The notes under the pieces: model-generated | The model's database searches: none | What the model was told of the DNA's origin: nothing | What the model saw: only the letters and a program-made list of their open reading frames with translations | Part shown: positions 41,408-50,250 of the stretch, one piece after another | Layout of the letters: the number at the start of each line of letters is the position of its first letter | How positions within the stretch are numbered: position 1 is the stretch's first letter | Assembly: GCF_019635465.1 (NCBI RefSeq) | Contig: NZ_JAHBZK010000010.1 | Location: forward strand, 86,819-150,818 | Length of the DNA: 64,000 bases | Origin: Hydrogenophaga sp. | Lineage (GTDB): Bacteria; Pseudomonadota; Gammaproteobacteria; Burkholderiales; Burkholderiaceae_C | Direction: 5' to 3' | Program-made: the position numbers and the translations under genes

Positions 41408-41416
41408 CTTCGTCAT

Positions 41417-41440
41417 TGAATATGACGATCATCATATGGA
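41417..41440. promoter_or_regulatory. Second TetR-type operator, overlapping the SDR ribosome site
   Basis: TGAATATGACG with spacer AT and right arm CATCATATGGA matches the 40705-40728 palindrome except at a few positions. Its right end touches the GGAG ribosome site of the SDR gene at 41450, so binding could block both transcription and translation initiation. Confidence 0.7.
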
Positions 41441-41449
41441 GAGCGCTTC

Positions 41450-42151
41450 ATGGAACTCAAGGACGCAGTCGTTTTCATCACCGGCGCCAATCGCGGCATC
41501 GGTGAGGCCTTTGTGCAGGAGGCCTTGGCGCGTGGCGCACGCAAGGTCTACGCCGCCAGCCGCCGCCCGATGGCCAATCTGCCAGACCGCGTGGTGCCCG
41601 TGACGCTGGACGTGACCGACCCCGCCCAGGTGGCCCAGGCGGCGCAAACCTGCGCCGACGTGACCGTGCTGGTGAACAACGCGGGCGTGGCCGAGACCGG
41701 CGGCTTTCTGAGCGCGGACGCGCTGGATTCGATGCAGCGCCAGCTCGACGTGAATGTGTTCGGCATGTGGCGTTTGGCCAGCGCGTTTGCGCCAGTGCTG
41801 GCCAGCCATGGTGGCGGCGCGCTGCTCAATGTGCTGTCGATCGCCAGCTGGATCAATCGCCCGATGCTGGGCACCTATGGCGCCACCAAGTCGGCGGCCT
41901 GGGCGCTCACCAATGGCCTGCGCCAGGAGCTGAGCGCGCAGGGCACGCAGGTGACGGCCTTGCACATGGGCTTCGTGGACACCGACCTTACGCGTGGCAT
42001 CGACATGCCCAAGTCCACACCGCAAGCCATCGTGCGCGAGGCCTTTGACGGCCTGGAATCGGGCGCACCAGAGGTGCTGGCCGATGCGCTGACCCGCCAG
42101 GTGAAGCTCTCGCTCAGCGGCGACGCCGCGGCTTACCTGGCCACCGCATGA
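41450..42151 (+). CDS. Short-chain dehydrogenase/reductase
   Basis: A 233-residue classical SDR. The cofactor motif is TGANRGIG (11-18), NNAG follows near residue 76, and the catalytic residues are Ser130, Tyr143 and Lys147 (TYGATK). The cofactor is probably NADP(H), given the Arg after the Gly-rich turn (inference). It is operonic with the MATE transporter through ATGA overlap at 42148-42151. The upstream operator suggests induction with the TetR-family regulator. The substrate is unknown; detoxification of reactive carbonyls is plausible in a TetR-SDR-efflux set. Confidence 0.93.
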   Translation: MELKDAVVFITGANRGIGEAFVQEALARGARKVYAASRRPMANLPDRVVPVTLDVTDPAQVAQAAQTCADVTVLVNNAGVAETGGFLSADALDSMQRQLDVNVFGMWRLASAFAPVLASHGGGALLNVLSIASWINRPMLGTYGATKSAAWALTNGLRQELSAQGTQVTALHMGFVDTDLTRGIDMPKSTPQAIVREAFDGLESGAPEVLADALTRQVKLSLSGDAAAYLATA

Positions 42152-43500
42152 AGGCGCAGGCTGCGCAGCCCATGCTGCATGGGCCATTGCTGCCCACGCT
42201 GTTGCGCCTGGCCACGCCCAACGCGATCGGCCTGTTTGCCAACACCGTGGTCATCGGCTGGGACGGCTACATCGTGGGTCGGCTCGGACCGGACGCGCTG
42301 GCCGGCGTGGCCGTGGTGTTGCCCGTGGCCATGCTGATGCTGCAGATGTCGGCCGGGGCGTTGGGAGGCAGCACCACGGCCGTGGTGGCGCGCGCCTTGG
42401 GCGCGGGCGACACACCGCGCGCTGTGCGACTGGCGCAGCACGCCCTGATGGTGGGCTGGCTGGCCTCGTTGTTGTTCACCCTGGCCTTTGCCTGGCCCCT
42501 GGTCTATGGCCTGATGGGCGCACGCCAGGCGGTGCTGGCGCACGCCAGCCAGTACGCCGCGGTGCTGTTCTCTGGCGCGTTTGCGGTGTGGACGATCAAC
42601 GTGTTGGCGGGCATCGCGCGCGGCGCTGGCGACATGAAGGCCGCGGCACTGGCCTTGATCGCCACCACCGTGATGCACGTGGGTCTGAGCTCCGTGCTGG
42701 TGTTCGGCGCCGCCGGCTTGCCACCGCTAGGTGTGGCCGGCGCAGCGGCCAGCACGGTGCTGTGCAACGCGGTCTCCGCGGTGGCGCTGCTCATGTGGTT
42801 GTCTCGCCGATCGAGCGCGGTGCGGGTGCTGGGGTCGGCCTGGCGCGTGCGGCGCGATGCCTTCGCGCAGGTGCTGCGTCTGGCCCTGCCGTCGGCACTG
42901 AGCCCGGTGCTCAGTAACGGCTCGATCGCACTGGCCACCGCCTTCATGGCGGGCCTGGGCAGCCTGGCGGTGGCGGGCTACGGCATCGCCGCGCGGCTGG
43001 AATATGTGCTGGTACCGATCGCCTTCGGCGTGGGTGGCGCGCTCACCGCGATGGTGGCGGCCAACCTGGGCGCCGGACAGGTGGCCCGCGCGCGGCGTGT
43101 GACCTGGCAGGGCGCGGCATTGGTGTGTGGCATCACCGGCGCGATCGGCCTGGTGGCTGCACTGCAGCCGCAGTGGTGGATGGCCATGTTCACCAGCGAC
43201 GCCGCGGTGCAGGCGGCGGGTGCCGGTTACCTGCGCGTCGTGGGTGGCAGCTACGGCTTCTTTGGCCTGGGCCTGGCCTTGTTCTTTGCCTCGCAAGGCG
43301 CGGGGCGTCTGGCGGCGCCGCTGATGTCGAGCGCCGCGCGTCTGCTCGTGGTGGGCGTGGGGGGCTGGATGGCGCTGCACGTCCTGCAGGCCGGTACCAC
43401 CAGCCTGTACGCGGTGATCGCGCTGAGCCTGACGGTGATGGGCGTGGCGCTGGCCTGGGCGGTGTACCGCGCGGACTGGTCCTCGCCCGTGCCGGCCTGA
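42148..43500 (+). CDS. MATE-family efflux transporter
   Basis: A 450-residue polytopic inner-membrane protein with about 12 helices, matching the MATE family length. Stretches such as VVIGWDGYIVGRLGPDALAGVAVVLPVAMLM and VGLGSLAVAGYGIAARLEYVLVPIAFGVGGAL-type repeats in the two halves (ALAGVAV, SLAVAGYGIAAR) are family-typical. MATE proteins export cationic drugs in exchange for Na+ or H+. It overlaps the SDR gene by four bases and is presumably induced with it by the TetR-family regulator. Confidence 0.92.
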   Translation: MKAQAAQPMLHGPLLPTLLRLATPNAIGLFANTVVIGWDGYIVGRLGPDALAGVAVVLPVAMLMLQMSAGALGGSTTAVVARALGAGDTPRAVRLAQHALMVGWLASLLFTLAFAWPLVYGLMGARQAVLAHASQYAAVLFSGAFAVWTINVLAGIARGAGDMKAAALALIATTVMHVGLSSVLVFGAAGLPPLGVAGAAASTVLCNAVSAVALLMWLSRRSSAVRVLGSAWRVRRDAFAQVLRLALPSALSPVLSNGSIALATAFMAGLGSLAVAGYGIAARLEYVLVPIAFGVGGALTAMVAANLGAGQVARARRVTWQGAALVCGITGAIGLVAALQPQWWMAMFTSDAAVQAAGAGYLRVVGGSYGFFGLGLALFFASQGAGRLAAPLMSSAARLLVVGVGGWMALHVLQAGTTSLYAVIALSLTVMGVALAWAVYRADWSSPVPA

Positions 43501-43583
43501 ACCATGGGACGAGGACGGCGCTGCGGCTTGGCCGCATCGGTGCGCGCACCTACGATGTCGCTCCGCTCCCGGCAAAGCACACT

Positions 43584-44036
43584 GTGCCCACCCTTGACCC
43601 CGCACTCGTCGACTCGCTCGAACGCTTCGTGCGCGCCCAGTCCGACGCCTACGCCCAGGCCCTGGTCGAACTGCGTGCCGGCCACAAGCAGACGCACTGG
43701 ATCTGGTACGTGCTGCCGCAGTTGCGTGCGCTGGGCCGCAGCCCCATGGCGCGGTACTACGGCATGGCCGACCGGCGCGAGGCCGCGGCGTATGCCGCGC
43801 ACCCGGTGCTCGGGCCGCGGTTGATCGAATGTGTGCTTGCCTTGCAAGCCCATGCGGATCGCAGCGCCGTTGACATGCTGGGCGAGGTGGACGCCATGAA
43901 GTGGCGCTCCTGCCTGACGCTGTTTGCCCTGGTCGCGCCGCATGAACCGTGTTTCCTGGCGGCGCTGAGTACCTTTTATGGCGGTCAACTCGACCCTCAG
44001 ACCGTGCGCTGGCTTGACGCAGATGAGGCCGCTTGA
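43584..44036 (+). CDS. DUF1810 family protein
   Basis: A 150-residue protein of the DUF1810 family. The diagnostic sequence is LERFVRAQSDAYAQALVELRAGHKQTHWIWYVLPQL, then AYAAHPVLGPRLIECVLAL and DAMKWRSCLTLFALVAP. Function is unknown. The likely start is GTG at 43584 (PTLDPALVDSLERF follows), but the ribosome site is weak, so an earlier non-ATG start is possible. Its last 40 bases overlap the convergent MFS gene. Confidence 0.85.
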   Translation: MPTLDPALVDSLERFVRAQSDAYAQALVELRAGHKQTHWIWYVLPQLRALGRSPMARYYGMADRREAAAYAAHPVLGPRLIECVLALQAHADRSAVDMLGEVDAMKWRSCLTLFALVAPHEPCFLAALSTFYGGQLDPQTVRWLDADEAA

Positions 44037-45475
44037 GTCCGTGCCATGAGCGTTGCCGCCGCTGCCAGCAGCACGGCCAGGGTGGCCGCAGCGAAGCTCC
44101 AGCGCAGGCCCGCTGTCAGTGCTGGCGCGCTGGCGTCGGCGAGCGAGACCGTGCGCGCGCCCAGCTGGAACACGGTGCCCATGGCCGAGGCCCCGGTGAT
44201 GAGGCCGAGGTTGCGCGACAGATTGAGCAAACCGGAGACCAGACCGCGCTGGTCGGCACTCGCGCTGGCCATCACCCCCGTGTTGTTGGCGGCCTGGAAG
44301 GCGGCGTAGCCAGCGGTGAGCAAGGCCAGCGCGCCGGCGTAGCCTGCCGCACCCCACAGTGGCGCCGACCAGGGCATGGTCACGCTGCCGGCCAGCATCA
44401 GGCCCAGGCCGGCGTGGCCGACGCGGGTGTGGCCCATCCGGTCGACCAGGCGGCCAGCCGGCGCACCCACCAGCGCCGCCACCAGCGGCCCGACCGACAT
44501 GAGCAAGCCCATGCGGGTGGTGGTCAAGCCCAACGCACCGGCCAGGTAGAACGGCCCGACCACCAGCGTGGCCATCACCACCGCTGTGACCAGCGCGTTG
44601 GCAACAAAGCCTGCGGCCAAGGTGGGTTGGCGCAGAAGCGCCGGGCGAATCAAAGGCGCTGTTGCGCGCCGCTGTGTCCACACGAACGCCGCCGCGCCCA
44701 GCGTTGTCGCCAGCCACAGGGCGGCGCGAACACTGCCTGCCTGCCCCTGGCCCAGCGTCAATGCCAGGGCATAGCTGCTCAATGTGGCGGTGAGCAGCAC
44801 GGTGCCCGTCAGGTCGAAGCGCACTTTGGCGGCGGTAATGGGGGTGGTTCGCGGCAAGTGGCGCACGGCCATGGCCCAGGCCACCATGCCCAGCGGCACG
44901 TTGATCCAGAACACCGCGGACCACCCGGCCATGCCGATCAACACCCCGCCCAGGGTAGGGCCCAGTGCCGTGCCGACGGCCGATACCGTGCCCAGCCAGC
45001 CCATTGCGGCGCCGGCCTTGCCCTTGGGCACCACCTCACTCACCAACGCCAGCGTGAGCGCCATCAGGGTGGCCGCGCCCGCACCTTGCGCCACGCGTGC
45101 TGCAATCAGCCAGCCCAGGCCGGGGGCGATGGCGGCGGCCGCACTGGCCAGGGTAAAGACCGCCAGACCGCTCAGCAGCAAGCGGCGACGGCCCACCAGA
45201 TCGCCCAGGCGACCGGCGCTGACCACCAGCGCGGTGATGGTCAGCAGGTAGGCAATCACCACCCATTGCACCGTGGCGAACGCCGCGCCGAAAGTCTGTG
45301 TGAGGCTGGGCAAGGCCACGTTGGCAATGCTGGTGCCCAGCGCCGGCAGCAGCATCACCAGCGACAGGGCGGCCATCACCGGGCGACGGTTCGTTGGCTC
45401 GGTCGTCGAGGCCCCGGGTTGGGCGTGTGGGGAGAGGGGGGCATCGTCGGTGCGATGCGGTGCTGGCGCGTTCAT
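43997..45475 (-). CDS. MFS drug exporter, DHA2 (EmrB/QacA) type
   Basis: A 492-residue major-facilitator transporter with about 14 predicted helices, matching the DHA2 family. Signature blocks are LPSLTQTFGAAFATVQWVVIAYLL, the motif GRLGDLVGRRRLL near residue 92, and LGPTLGGVLIGMAGWSAVFWINVPLG near 150. The N-terminal 40 residues are soluble and Pro/Thr-rich. It is divergent from a LysR-type regulator across 132 bases that contain a 31-base dyad, so LysR control is likely. The substrate is unknown. Confidence 0.93.
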   Translation of the reverse strand: MNAPAPHRTDDAPLSPHAQPGASTTEPTNRRPVMAALSLVMLLPALGTSIANVALPSLTQTFGAAFATVQWVVIAYLLTITALVVSAGRLGDLVGRRRLLLSGLAVFTLASAAAAIAPGLGWLIAARVAQGAGAATLMALTLALVSEVVPKGKAGAAMGWLGTVSAVGTALGPTLGGVLIGMAGWSAVFWINVPLGMVAWAMAVRHLPRTTPITAAKVRFDLTGTVLLTATLSSYALALTLGQGQAGSVRAALWLATTLGAAAFVWTQRRATAPLIRPALLRQPTLAAGFVANALVTAVVMATLVVGPFYLAGALGLTTTRMGLLMSVGPLVAALVGAPAGRLVDRMGHTRVGHAGLGLMLAGSVTMPWSAPLWGAAGYAGALALLTAGYAAFQAANNTGVMASASADQRGLVSGLLNLSRNLGLITGASAMGTVFQLGARTVSLADASAPALTAGLRWSFAAATLAVLLAAAATLMARTQAASSASSQRTV

Positions 45476-45546
45476 GAGGGGGTTCCTGCGGCGGTGTTGA
45501 TCTGGGTGGACCGATGCTAGGAACCGCCCCCGTTGGGCGGAAGGCG

Positions 45547-45577
45547 CGTGGCGCGCACGCCCATCGTGCACGCCACG
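45547..45577. promoter_or_regulatory. 31-base dyad in the LysR/MFS divergent region
   Basis: Two 13-base arms (45547-45559 and 45565-45577) with one mismatch and spacer CCCAT. The dyad lies 31 bases before the LysR-type ATG and 72 before the MFS ATG, a typical position for an autoregulated LysR operator. The classical T-N11-A core was not clear, so the assignment rests on symmetry and position. Confidence 0.5.
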
Positions 45578-45607
45578 CCATGCCAGGGAGTGCTATGTTG
45601 CCGCTCC

Positions 45608-46501
45608 ATGTCCGATCCCGACTACAACCTGCTGCGCACCCTGCACGTGCTGCTGACCGAGCAGAACGTGGCGCGCGCGGCCAGGCGCTTGCAGCTCAGC
45701 CCATCGGCCATGAGCCGTGCCCTGGCCCGGCTGCGCGAGAGCACCGGCGACGCCTTGCTGGTGCGCGCGGGCCGGGGCCTGGTGCTCACGCCGCGGGCGC
45801 TGGAACTGCGCGAGCAGGTTGGCCCTTTGGTGCAGCAGGCCGAGACGGTGCTGCGCCCCCTGCAACGGCTGGACCTGGCGACCTTGCAGCGCACGTTCAC
45901 CCTGCGCTGCAGCGACGGTTTCGTCGAGAACTTCGGCGCAGCTTTGTTCCAACGCGTGGCCACCGAAGCGCCCGGCGTGCGCCTGCGCTTCGTGCCAAAG
46001 CCCGACAAGGACAGCACCGGCTTGCGCGAAGGCAGCATCGACCTCGAGACCGCGGTCATCGGCCCGGCCATGGGCCCCGAGATCCGCACCCAGGCCCTGT
46101 TTCGCGACCGCTGGGTTGCCGTCGTCCGCGAGGGCCATCTCCTCATGGGCCGCACCCTCACGGCGCAAGACATCGCGGCCCATCCGCAGGTGTCGGTCTC
46201 GCGGCGCGGCATCACCGGTGGCCCGGTGGACGAGGCGCTGACCGCACTGGCGCTGCGGCGCAACGTCGTCGCCATCACCAGCGGCTACGTTGCCGCGCTG
46301 GCCCTGGTGCGCGGTACCGACTTGCTCACCTGCGTGCCCGATCGCCACACCGCCAACCTGCGCGCCGGCCTGCATGCGCTGCCGCTGCCCTTTGCCACGC
46401 CTGAACTCAGCATCGCCCTGTGCTGGCACCCGCGCATGCAGTCGGATGCGGCGCATGTCTGGCTGCGGGGCGTGGTGATGGGGTGTTGCGGCGAGCAGTG
46501 A
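45608..46501 (+). CDS. LysR-family transcriptional regulator
   Basis: A 297-residue LysR-type regulator. The N-terminal winged helix-turn-helix is NLLRTLHVLLTEQNVARAARRLQLSPSAMSRALARLRE (residues 7-45). The effector domain of about 200 residues follows, with typical stretches RTFTLRCSDGFVENFG and LFRDRWVAVVREGHLLMG. The ATG at 45608 was chosen; the longer frame lacks a plausible start. It is divergent from the MFS exporter, likely its target, in the common LysR arrangement. Confidence 0.93.
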   Translation: MSDPDYNLLRTLHVLLTEQNVARAARRLQLSPSAMSRALARLRESTGDALLVRAGRGLVLTPRALELREQVGPLVQQAETVLRPLQRLDLATLQRTFTLRCSDGFVENFGAALFQRVATEAPGVRLRFVPKPDKDSTGLREGSIDLETAVIGPAMGPEIRTQALFRDRWVAVVREGHLLMGRTLTAQDIAAHPQVSVSRRGITGGPVDEALTALALRRNVVAITSGYVAALALVRGTDLLTCVPDRHTANLRAGLHALPLPFATPELSIALCWHPRMQSDAAHVWLRGVVMGCCGEQ

Positions 46502-46547
46502 GGCGGGCGGTGAGGCAGTAGGCTAAGGTCGCCGCCACTCGAAAACC

Positions 46548-46553
46548 TATAAT
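46548..46553 (+). promoter_or_regulatory. Candidate -10 element TATAAT of the SulP gene
   Basis: A full TATAAT match in very GC-rich sequence, 47 bases past the LysR stop. The -35 region at the right distance (46525-46530) is poor. Transcription would start near 46560, giving a leader of about 190 bases. Confidence 0.55.
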
Positions 46554-46572
46554 GCTGCGCCGCACAACAGGC

Positions 46573-46620
46573 GTGCGCTGCCCTGCCGTGACAGACCTCT
46601 TGGCGGCAGGGATTGCGCGC
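46573..46620 (+). ncRNA. Structured leader element upstream of the SulP gene
   Basis: Part of a ~190-base 5' leader. The main hairpin is a 6-bp outer stem (46573-46578 with 46615-46620), a short internal bulge, and a perfect 8-bp inner stem (46581-46588 with 46604-46611) closing a 15-base loop. A weaker second hairpin follows near 46672-46695. There is no reading frame of note. It could be a riboswitch or other cis-regulatory RNA; no known class was matched. Confidence 0.45.
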
Positions 46621-46749
46621 CCTTGATGCCGCTCTGCATCTCTGCCCTCCGGTTCGCAATCACTGCACCGTTGCGGTTCCTGGGTTCAACCCGCACTCTG
46701 TTTCCGCTCACTGATCCCGTCGCCGCTTCATCGCGGTGGCCGCTTCGTC

Positions 46750-48231
46750 ATGACCCTTCAATCACTTCGCACCGTGTGGTTCTCCAACACACGCAACGAC
46801 CTGCTGGCGGGGCTGGTGGTGGCGCTTGCGCTCATACCCGAGGCCATCGCGTTTTCCATCATCGCGGGCGTGGACCCCAAGGTGGGCCTCTATGCCTCGT
46901 TCTCCATCGCGACCATCATTGCCTTCGCGGGTGGGCGCCCGGGCATGATCTCAGCGGCCACCGGCGCGATGGCGCTGGTCATGGCGAGTCTGGTGAAGAA
47001 CCACGGTCTGGACTACCTGCTGGCCGCCACGGTGCTCGCGGGCGTGCTGCAGGTGTTGGCGGGCTGGGCGCGGCTGGGCTCGCTGATGCGCTTCGTGTCC
47101 CGTTCGGTGGTCACCGGATTCGTGAACGCGCTGGCCATCCTCATCTTCCTGGCGCAGTTGCCCGAACTCATCAACGTCACCTGGCATGTGTACGCGATGA
47201 CGGCGGCGGGGCTGGTCATCATCTATGGCCTGCCATACCTCACCAAGGTGGTGCCGTCGCCGCTGGTCACCATCGTCGTGCTCACTGCAGTCGCCATCGC
47301 GCTGGGGCTGGACATTCGCACCGTGGGCGACATGGGGGCCTTGCCCGACAGCCTGCCGTCGTTCCTCGTGCCCAACGTGCCATGGACGCTCGAGACGCTG
47401 GCCATCGTCCTGCCCTATTCGGCGACGCTGATGGTGGTGGGGCTGCTGGAGTCGCTGATGACCGCCACCATCGTGGACGACATGACGGACACCCGGAGCA
47501 ACAAGAACCGCGAGTGTGTGGGGCAGGGCGTGGCCAACATCGCCACCGGTTTCATCGGCGGCATGGCGGGCTGCGCCATGATCGGCCAGTCCGTCATCAA
47601 CGTGAAGTCTGGTGGGCGCGGGCGCCTGTCCACACTCACCGCAGGTGTCGTGCTGCTCATCCTGGTGGTGTTCCTTGGCGACTGGGTGGCCCGCATCCCG
47701 ATGGCGGCCCTGGTGGCCGTGATGATCATGGTCTCCATCAGCACCTTCAACTGGGCGTCGTTTCGCAACCTGCGGGCCCACCCCAAGAGCTCCAGCGTGG
47801 TGATGCTGGCCACCGTGGCCGTCACCGTGTACACGCACGACCTGGCCCAGGGTGTGCTCACCGGTGTGTTGTTGTCGGGCTTCTTCTTCGCCCACAAGAT
47901 CGGGCAGATCCTGCTCATTCAGGTGTCGGCAGACGATGTGCAGGAGCGGCGCACCTACAGCATCTACGGGCAGGTGTTCTTCGCCTCAGCCGACCGCTTT
48001 GTGGAAGCCTTCGACGTCGACACGCCGCCGAAGCAGGTGCGCATCGACCTCACCCACGCGCACTTCTGGGACATCACGGCCGTGAGCGCACTCGACAAGG
48101 TCGTGTTCAAGCTGCGTCGCAAGGGCGTGGACGTCGAGGTGCTGGGATTGAACGAGGCCAGCGCCACGCTGGTGGACAAGTTCGGTGTCCACGACAAGCA
48201 GGTTGCCGACGACATGCTCAAGGGGCACTGA
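46750..48231 (+). CDS. SulP-family anion transporter with STAS domain
   Basis: A 493-residue inner-membrane transporter. The SulP membrane part has the signature stretches [21 protein letters not shown] near the start and [22 protein letters not shown] near residue 280. A C-terminal STAS domain occupies about residues 405-490 ([27 protein letters not shown]). SulP proteins move sulfate, bicarbonate or dicarboxylates; the substrate cannot be chosen from sequence. It is preceded by a strong -10 and a long structured leader, suggesting condition-specific expression, and is followed by a hairpin shared with the convergent kinase gene. Confidence 0.92.
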   Translation: MTLQSLRTVWFSNTRNDLLAGLVVALALIPEAIAFSIIAGVDPKVGLYASFSIATIIAFAGGRPGMISAATGAMALVMASLVKNHGLDYLLAATVLAGVLQVLAGWARLGSLMRFVSRSVVTGFVNALAILIFLAQLPELINVTWHVYAMTAAGLVIIYGLPYLTKVVPSPLVTIVVLTAVAIALGLDIRTVGDMGALPDSLPSFLVPNVPWTLETLAIVLPYSATLMVVGLLESLMTATIVDDMTDTRSNKNRECVGQGVANIATGFIGGMAGCAMIGQSVINVKSGGRGRLSTLTAGVVLLILVVFLGDWVARIPMAALVAVMIMVSISTFNWASFRNLRAHPKSSSVVMLATVAVTVYTHDLAQGVLTGVLLSGFFFAHKIGQILLIQVSADDVQERRTYSIYGQVFFASADRFVEAFDVDTPPKQVRIDLTHAHFWDITAVSALDKVVFKLRRKGVDVEVLGLNEASATLVDKFGVHDKQVADDMLKGH

Positions 48232-48249
48232 CCGCGTTCAGTGGCCGTC

Positions 48250-48280
48250 GAGGTGCCTGCGTGGCCTGCAGGGGCACCTC
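48250..48280. terminator. Hairpin between SulP and histidine kinase genes
   Basis: A perfect 8-bp stem (48250-48257 with 48273-48280) between convergent genes. The right arm reaches into the kinase stop codon. There is no T tract, so it is a possible bidirectional terminator. Confidence 0.5.
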
Positions 48281-50204
48281 AGGTTGGCATCGCTTGTGCC
48301 ACGACAGGCTCGCCTTCCTGCCAGGGCAGATCAAGCCTTACCTGGGTGCCCGCAGTCGGACGCGAGACCACAACAAAGTGGGCCCCCAGCGATCGCGCCC
48401 GCTTCTCCATGCCACCCAGTCCCTTGCCCCGCGGCGTCGTTGCGGGGTCGAAGCCTTTGCCGTCGTCGGTGATCTCGACCTGCAGCCCCTGAGCGCTGCT
48501 GGCGACGTGCACGCGGATCTGTTGGGCACACGAGTGCCGGATCGCATTGCTCAGGCACTCCTGCACGATGCGCAGCAGTGGCAGGGCCTGTACCGGTGTG
48601 GGCAGGTGCGCGTCGTCGAGCTCGGCACATTGCCATTGCAGACCCATGCCCGCGGCGCGCAGCCGAGGCGCCATTCGGAAGCGCAGGTTGCCCAGCATCA
48701 CGGCAAATGAGTCGCTGCCTTCGGCCATGCTGTCGATGGCCAGGCGCAGGTCGTCCAGGCAGTCGCGCAGCAAGGCGCTGGTCTGGGCTGCGCCGAGCGC
48801 GCCACGCTCGGCCAGGGCCAGCGAGCTCACGAGCTGAGAGCCCAGTCCGTCGTGCATGTCCTGCATGATGCGTTGGCGCTCCTGCACGGCGGCGCGTTCG
48901 CGCTCGCGCTTTTGCGTGTCGGCATGCAGGCGCTGCAATTCGATCTGTTGCTCCTGCAGGCGCCAGGCCAACTCCTGTTGCTGGCGCCGCTGCTGGGCCA
49001 GAAAGCCCGCGAAATCGCGCACCAGCACCAGCACGATGGCGCTGAACCAGATGGGTGAGGTCGCCTGCGTCACATAGCCGGTGTTGTGGAACACGCTGCT
49101 GCCGGAGCCGGCGAGGCTCACGTCGGCAACGCCCGCCAACAGGCCCGCTGTCGCGGCCACCAGGAAGGCCGCGTGGCGCCAGTCCCAGCTGCGCACCAAT
49201 GACCTGGCCATCAACGCGAGGGGATAGACCCCCAGCAGCAGAAGGGACACGCCCCAGAGCGTCTCGAACGTGGGGGCGTAGATGAGGTCGCGTGTCCAGA
49301 CGTTCAGCAAATGGCCCAGCGGGCCTACCGCTGCCCAGGCAATGCACAGCGCGGCATATCGCCGATGGCCGCGGCCGGTCTCGCCAATGAGAAACAGCCA
49401 GGTGGCGCAGGCTGTGACCGCGATGCCGGCCAGGCGCAGCGCGTGCCAATAGGGATAGAGCGGCGCCGGCATGGGTGGCAGAAAGTAGGCCACGCAGACC
49501 ACCGCCCAGCCCAGCGAGGTGATCCCCATCAACAGGTAGCGTCGTTCTTCGCGCCGCATGGCGTGAATGCCGAGCAGCAGGGCTGCGCTGACGATCGCCA
49601 GATCGAAGCCCACGCCCGCCATGGTGTTCTGCCAGAAGAGGCGGCGCTCGTAGGCCGCCATCACCACGTCGGCCGGACCGAGGTAGGCCTGCGCCAGGTG
49701 CTGCAGGCTGTCGTGGCTGGTCCAGGTCACGGTGACTTCGTTGTGGCCGGTGTGCAGCAGCGCTGGCGACACAACGAAGTAGAAGGGGCGCACATGCTGC
49801 ACGGCGACCGTGGGGGTGGAGCTGGGCACCTCACCCACCACCGTGCCGTTGACGGCGATGCGCCCGCCGTCGTTGAGCGACACGAAGTACAGCGCCCACA
49901 AGGGTGCGGCCGTCGGGTCCGGGACGCTCAGGTTCAGGGTGAGGCGAAAGTGCCGGTGATGGCGCGCAGCCAGCGTGCGCCGGGCAGGCAGGTGATCGAT
50001 CTGGTGGCGGCTGCCGTCGTCGAGGTCTTCGACGGTACCGTACATCAACGGGACGACCAGCGCCTCATCGGCACGCACCACGGGTGTTGAAAAGACCGCA
50101 AGGGCCGCAAATGCCGCAAATGCCGCCATGGCCAAAGCCCGTGCAACGCCAAGCGCTGTGCGCCCGCGCACCTTCCCTCGCCACCAGACAAAGACAGCCT
50201 GCAT
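48279..50204 (-). CDS. 7TMR-DISM-type sensor histidine kinase
   Basis: A 641-residue membrane kinase. After a signal-like segment (RALAMAAFAAFAALAVFSTPVVRA) comes a periplasmic 7TMR-DISM extracellular domain (GRIAVNGTVVGEV, FYFVVSPALLHTGHNEVTVTW). About seven membrane helices follow between residues 193 and 398, then a coiled coil. The HisKA_3 phosphoacceptor His451 is in ERQRIMQDMHDGLGSQLVSSL, and the ATPase part has DDGKGFDP and GKGLGGMEKRA. The ATG at 50204 has GGAG six bases upstream, which decides the start. The NarL-type regulator encoded two genes upstream is the natural partner. DISM7 domains often bind carbohydrate-like ligands in family studies. Confidence 0.9.
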   Translation of the reverse strand: MQAVFVWWRGKVRGRTALGVARALAMAAFAAFAALAVFSTPVVRADEALVVPLMYGTVEDLDDGSRHQIDHLPARRTLAARHHRHFRLTLNLSVPDPTAAPLWALYFVSLNDGGRIAVNGTVVGEVPSSTPTVAVQHVRPFYFVVSPALLHTGHNEVTVTWTSHDSLQHLAQAYLGPADVVMAAYERRLFWQNTMAGVGFDLAIVSAALLLGIHAMRREERRYLLMGITSLGWAVVCVAYFLPPMPAPLYPYWHALRLAGIAVTACATWLFLIGETGRGHRRYAALCIAWAAVGPLGHLLNVWTRDLIYAPTFETLWGVSLLLLGVYPLALMARSLVRSWDWRHAAFLVAATAGLLAGVADVSLAGSGSSVFHNTGYVTQATSPIWFSAIVLVLVRDFAGFLAQQRRQQQELAWRLQEQQIELQRLHADTQKRERERAAVQERQRIMQDMHDGLGSQLVSSLALAERGALGAAQTSALLRDCLDDLRLAIDSMAEGSDSFAVMLGNLRFRMAPRLRAAGMGLQWQCAELDDAHLPTPVQALPLLRIVQECLSNAIRHSCAQQIRVHVASSAQGLQVEITDDGKGFDPATTPRGKGLGGMEKRARSLGAHFVVVSRPTAGTQVRLDLPWQEGEPVVAQAMPT

Positions 50205-50250
50205 TGCACGCTCCGCGCGTGGCATGCCCATCAACCTCGCGCGACGCGGA

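Noticed and set aside
46672-46695. tRNA-like T-arm sequence in the SulP leader
   Set aside because: No acceptor, D or anticodon arm can be built around it, so it is not a tRNA.
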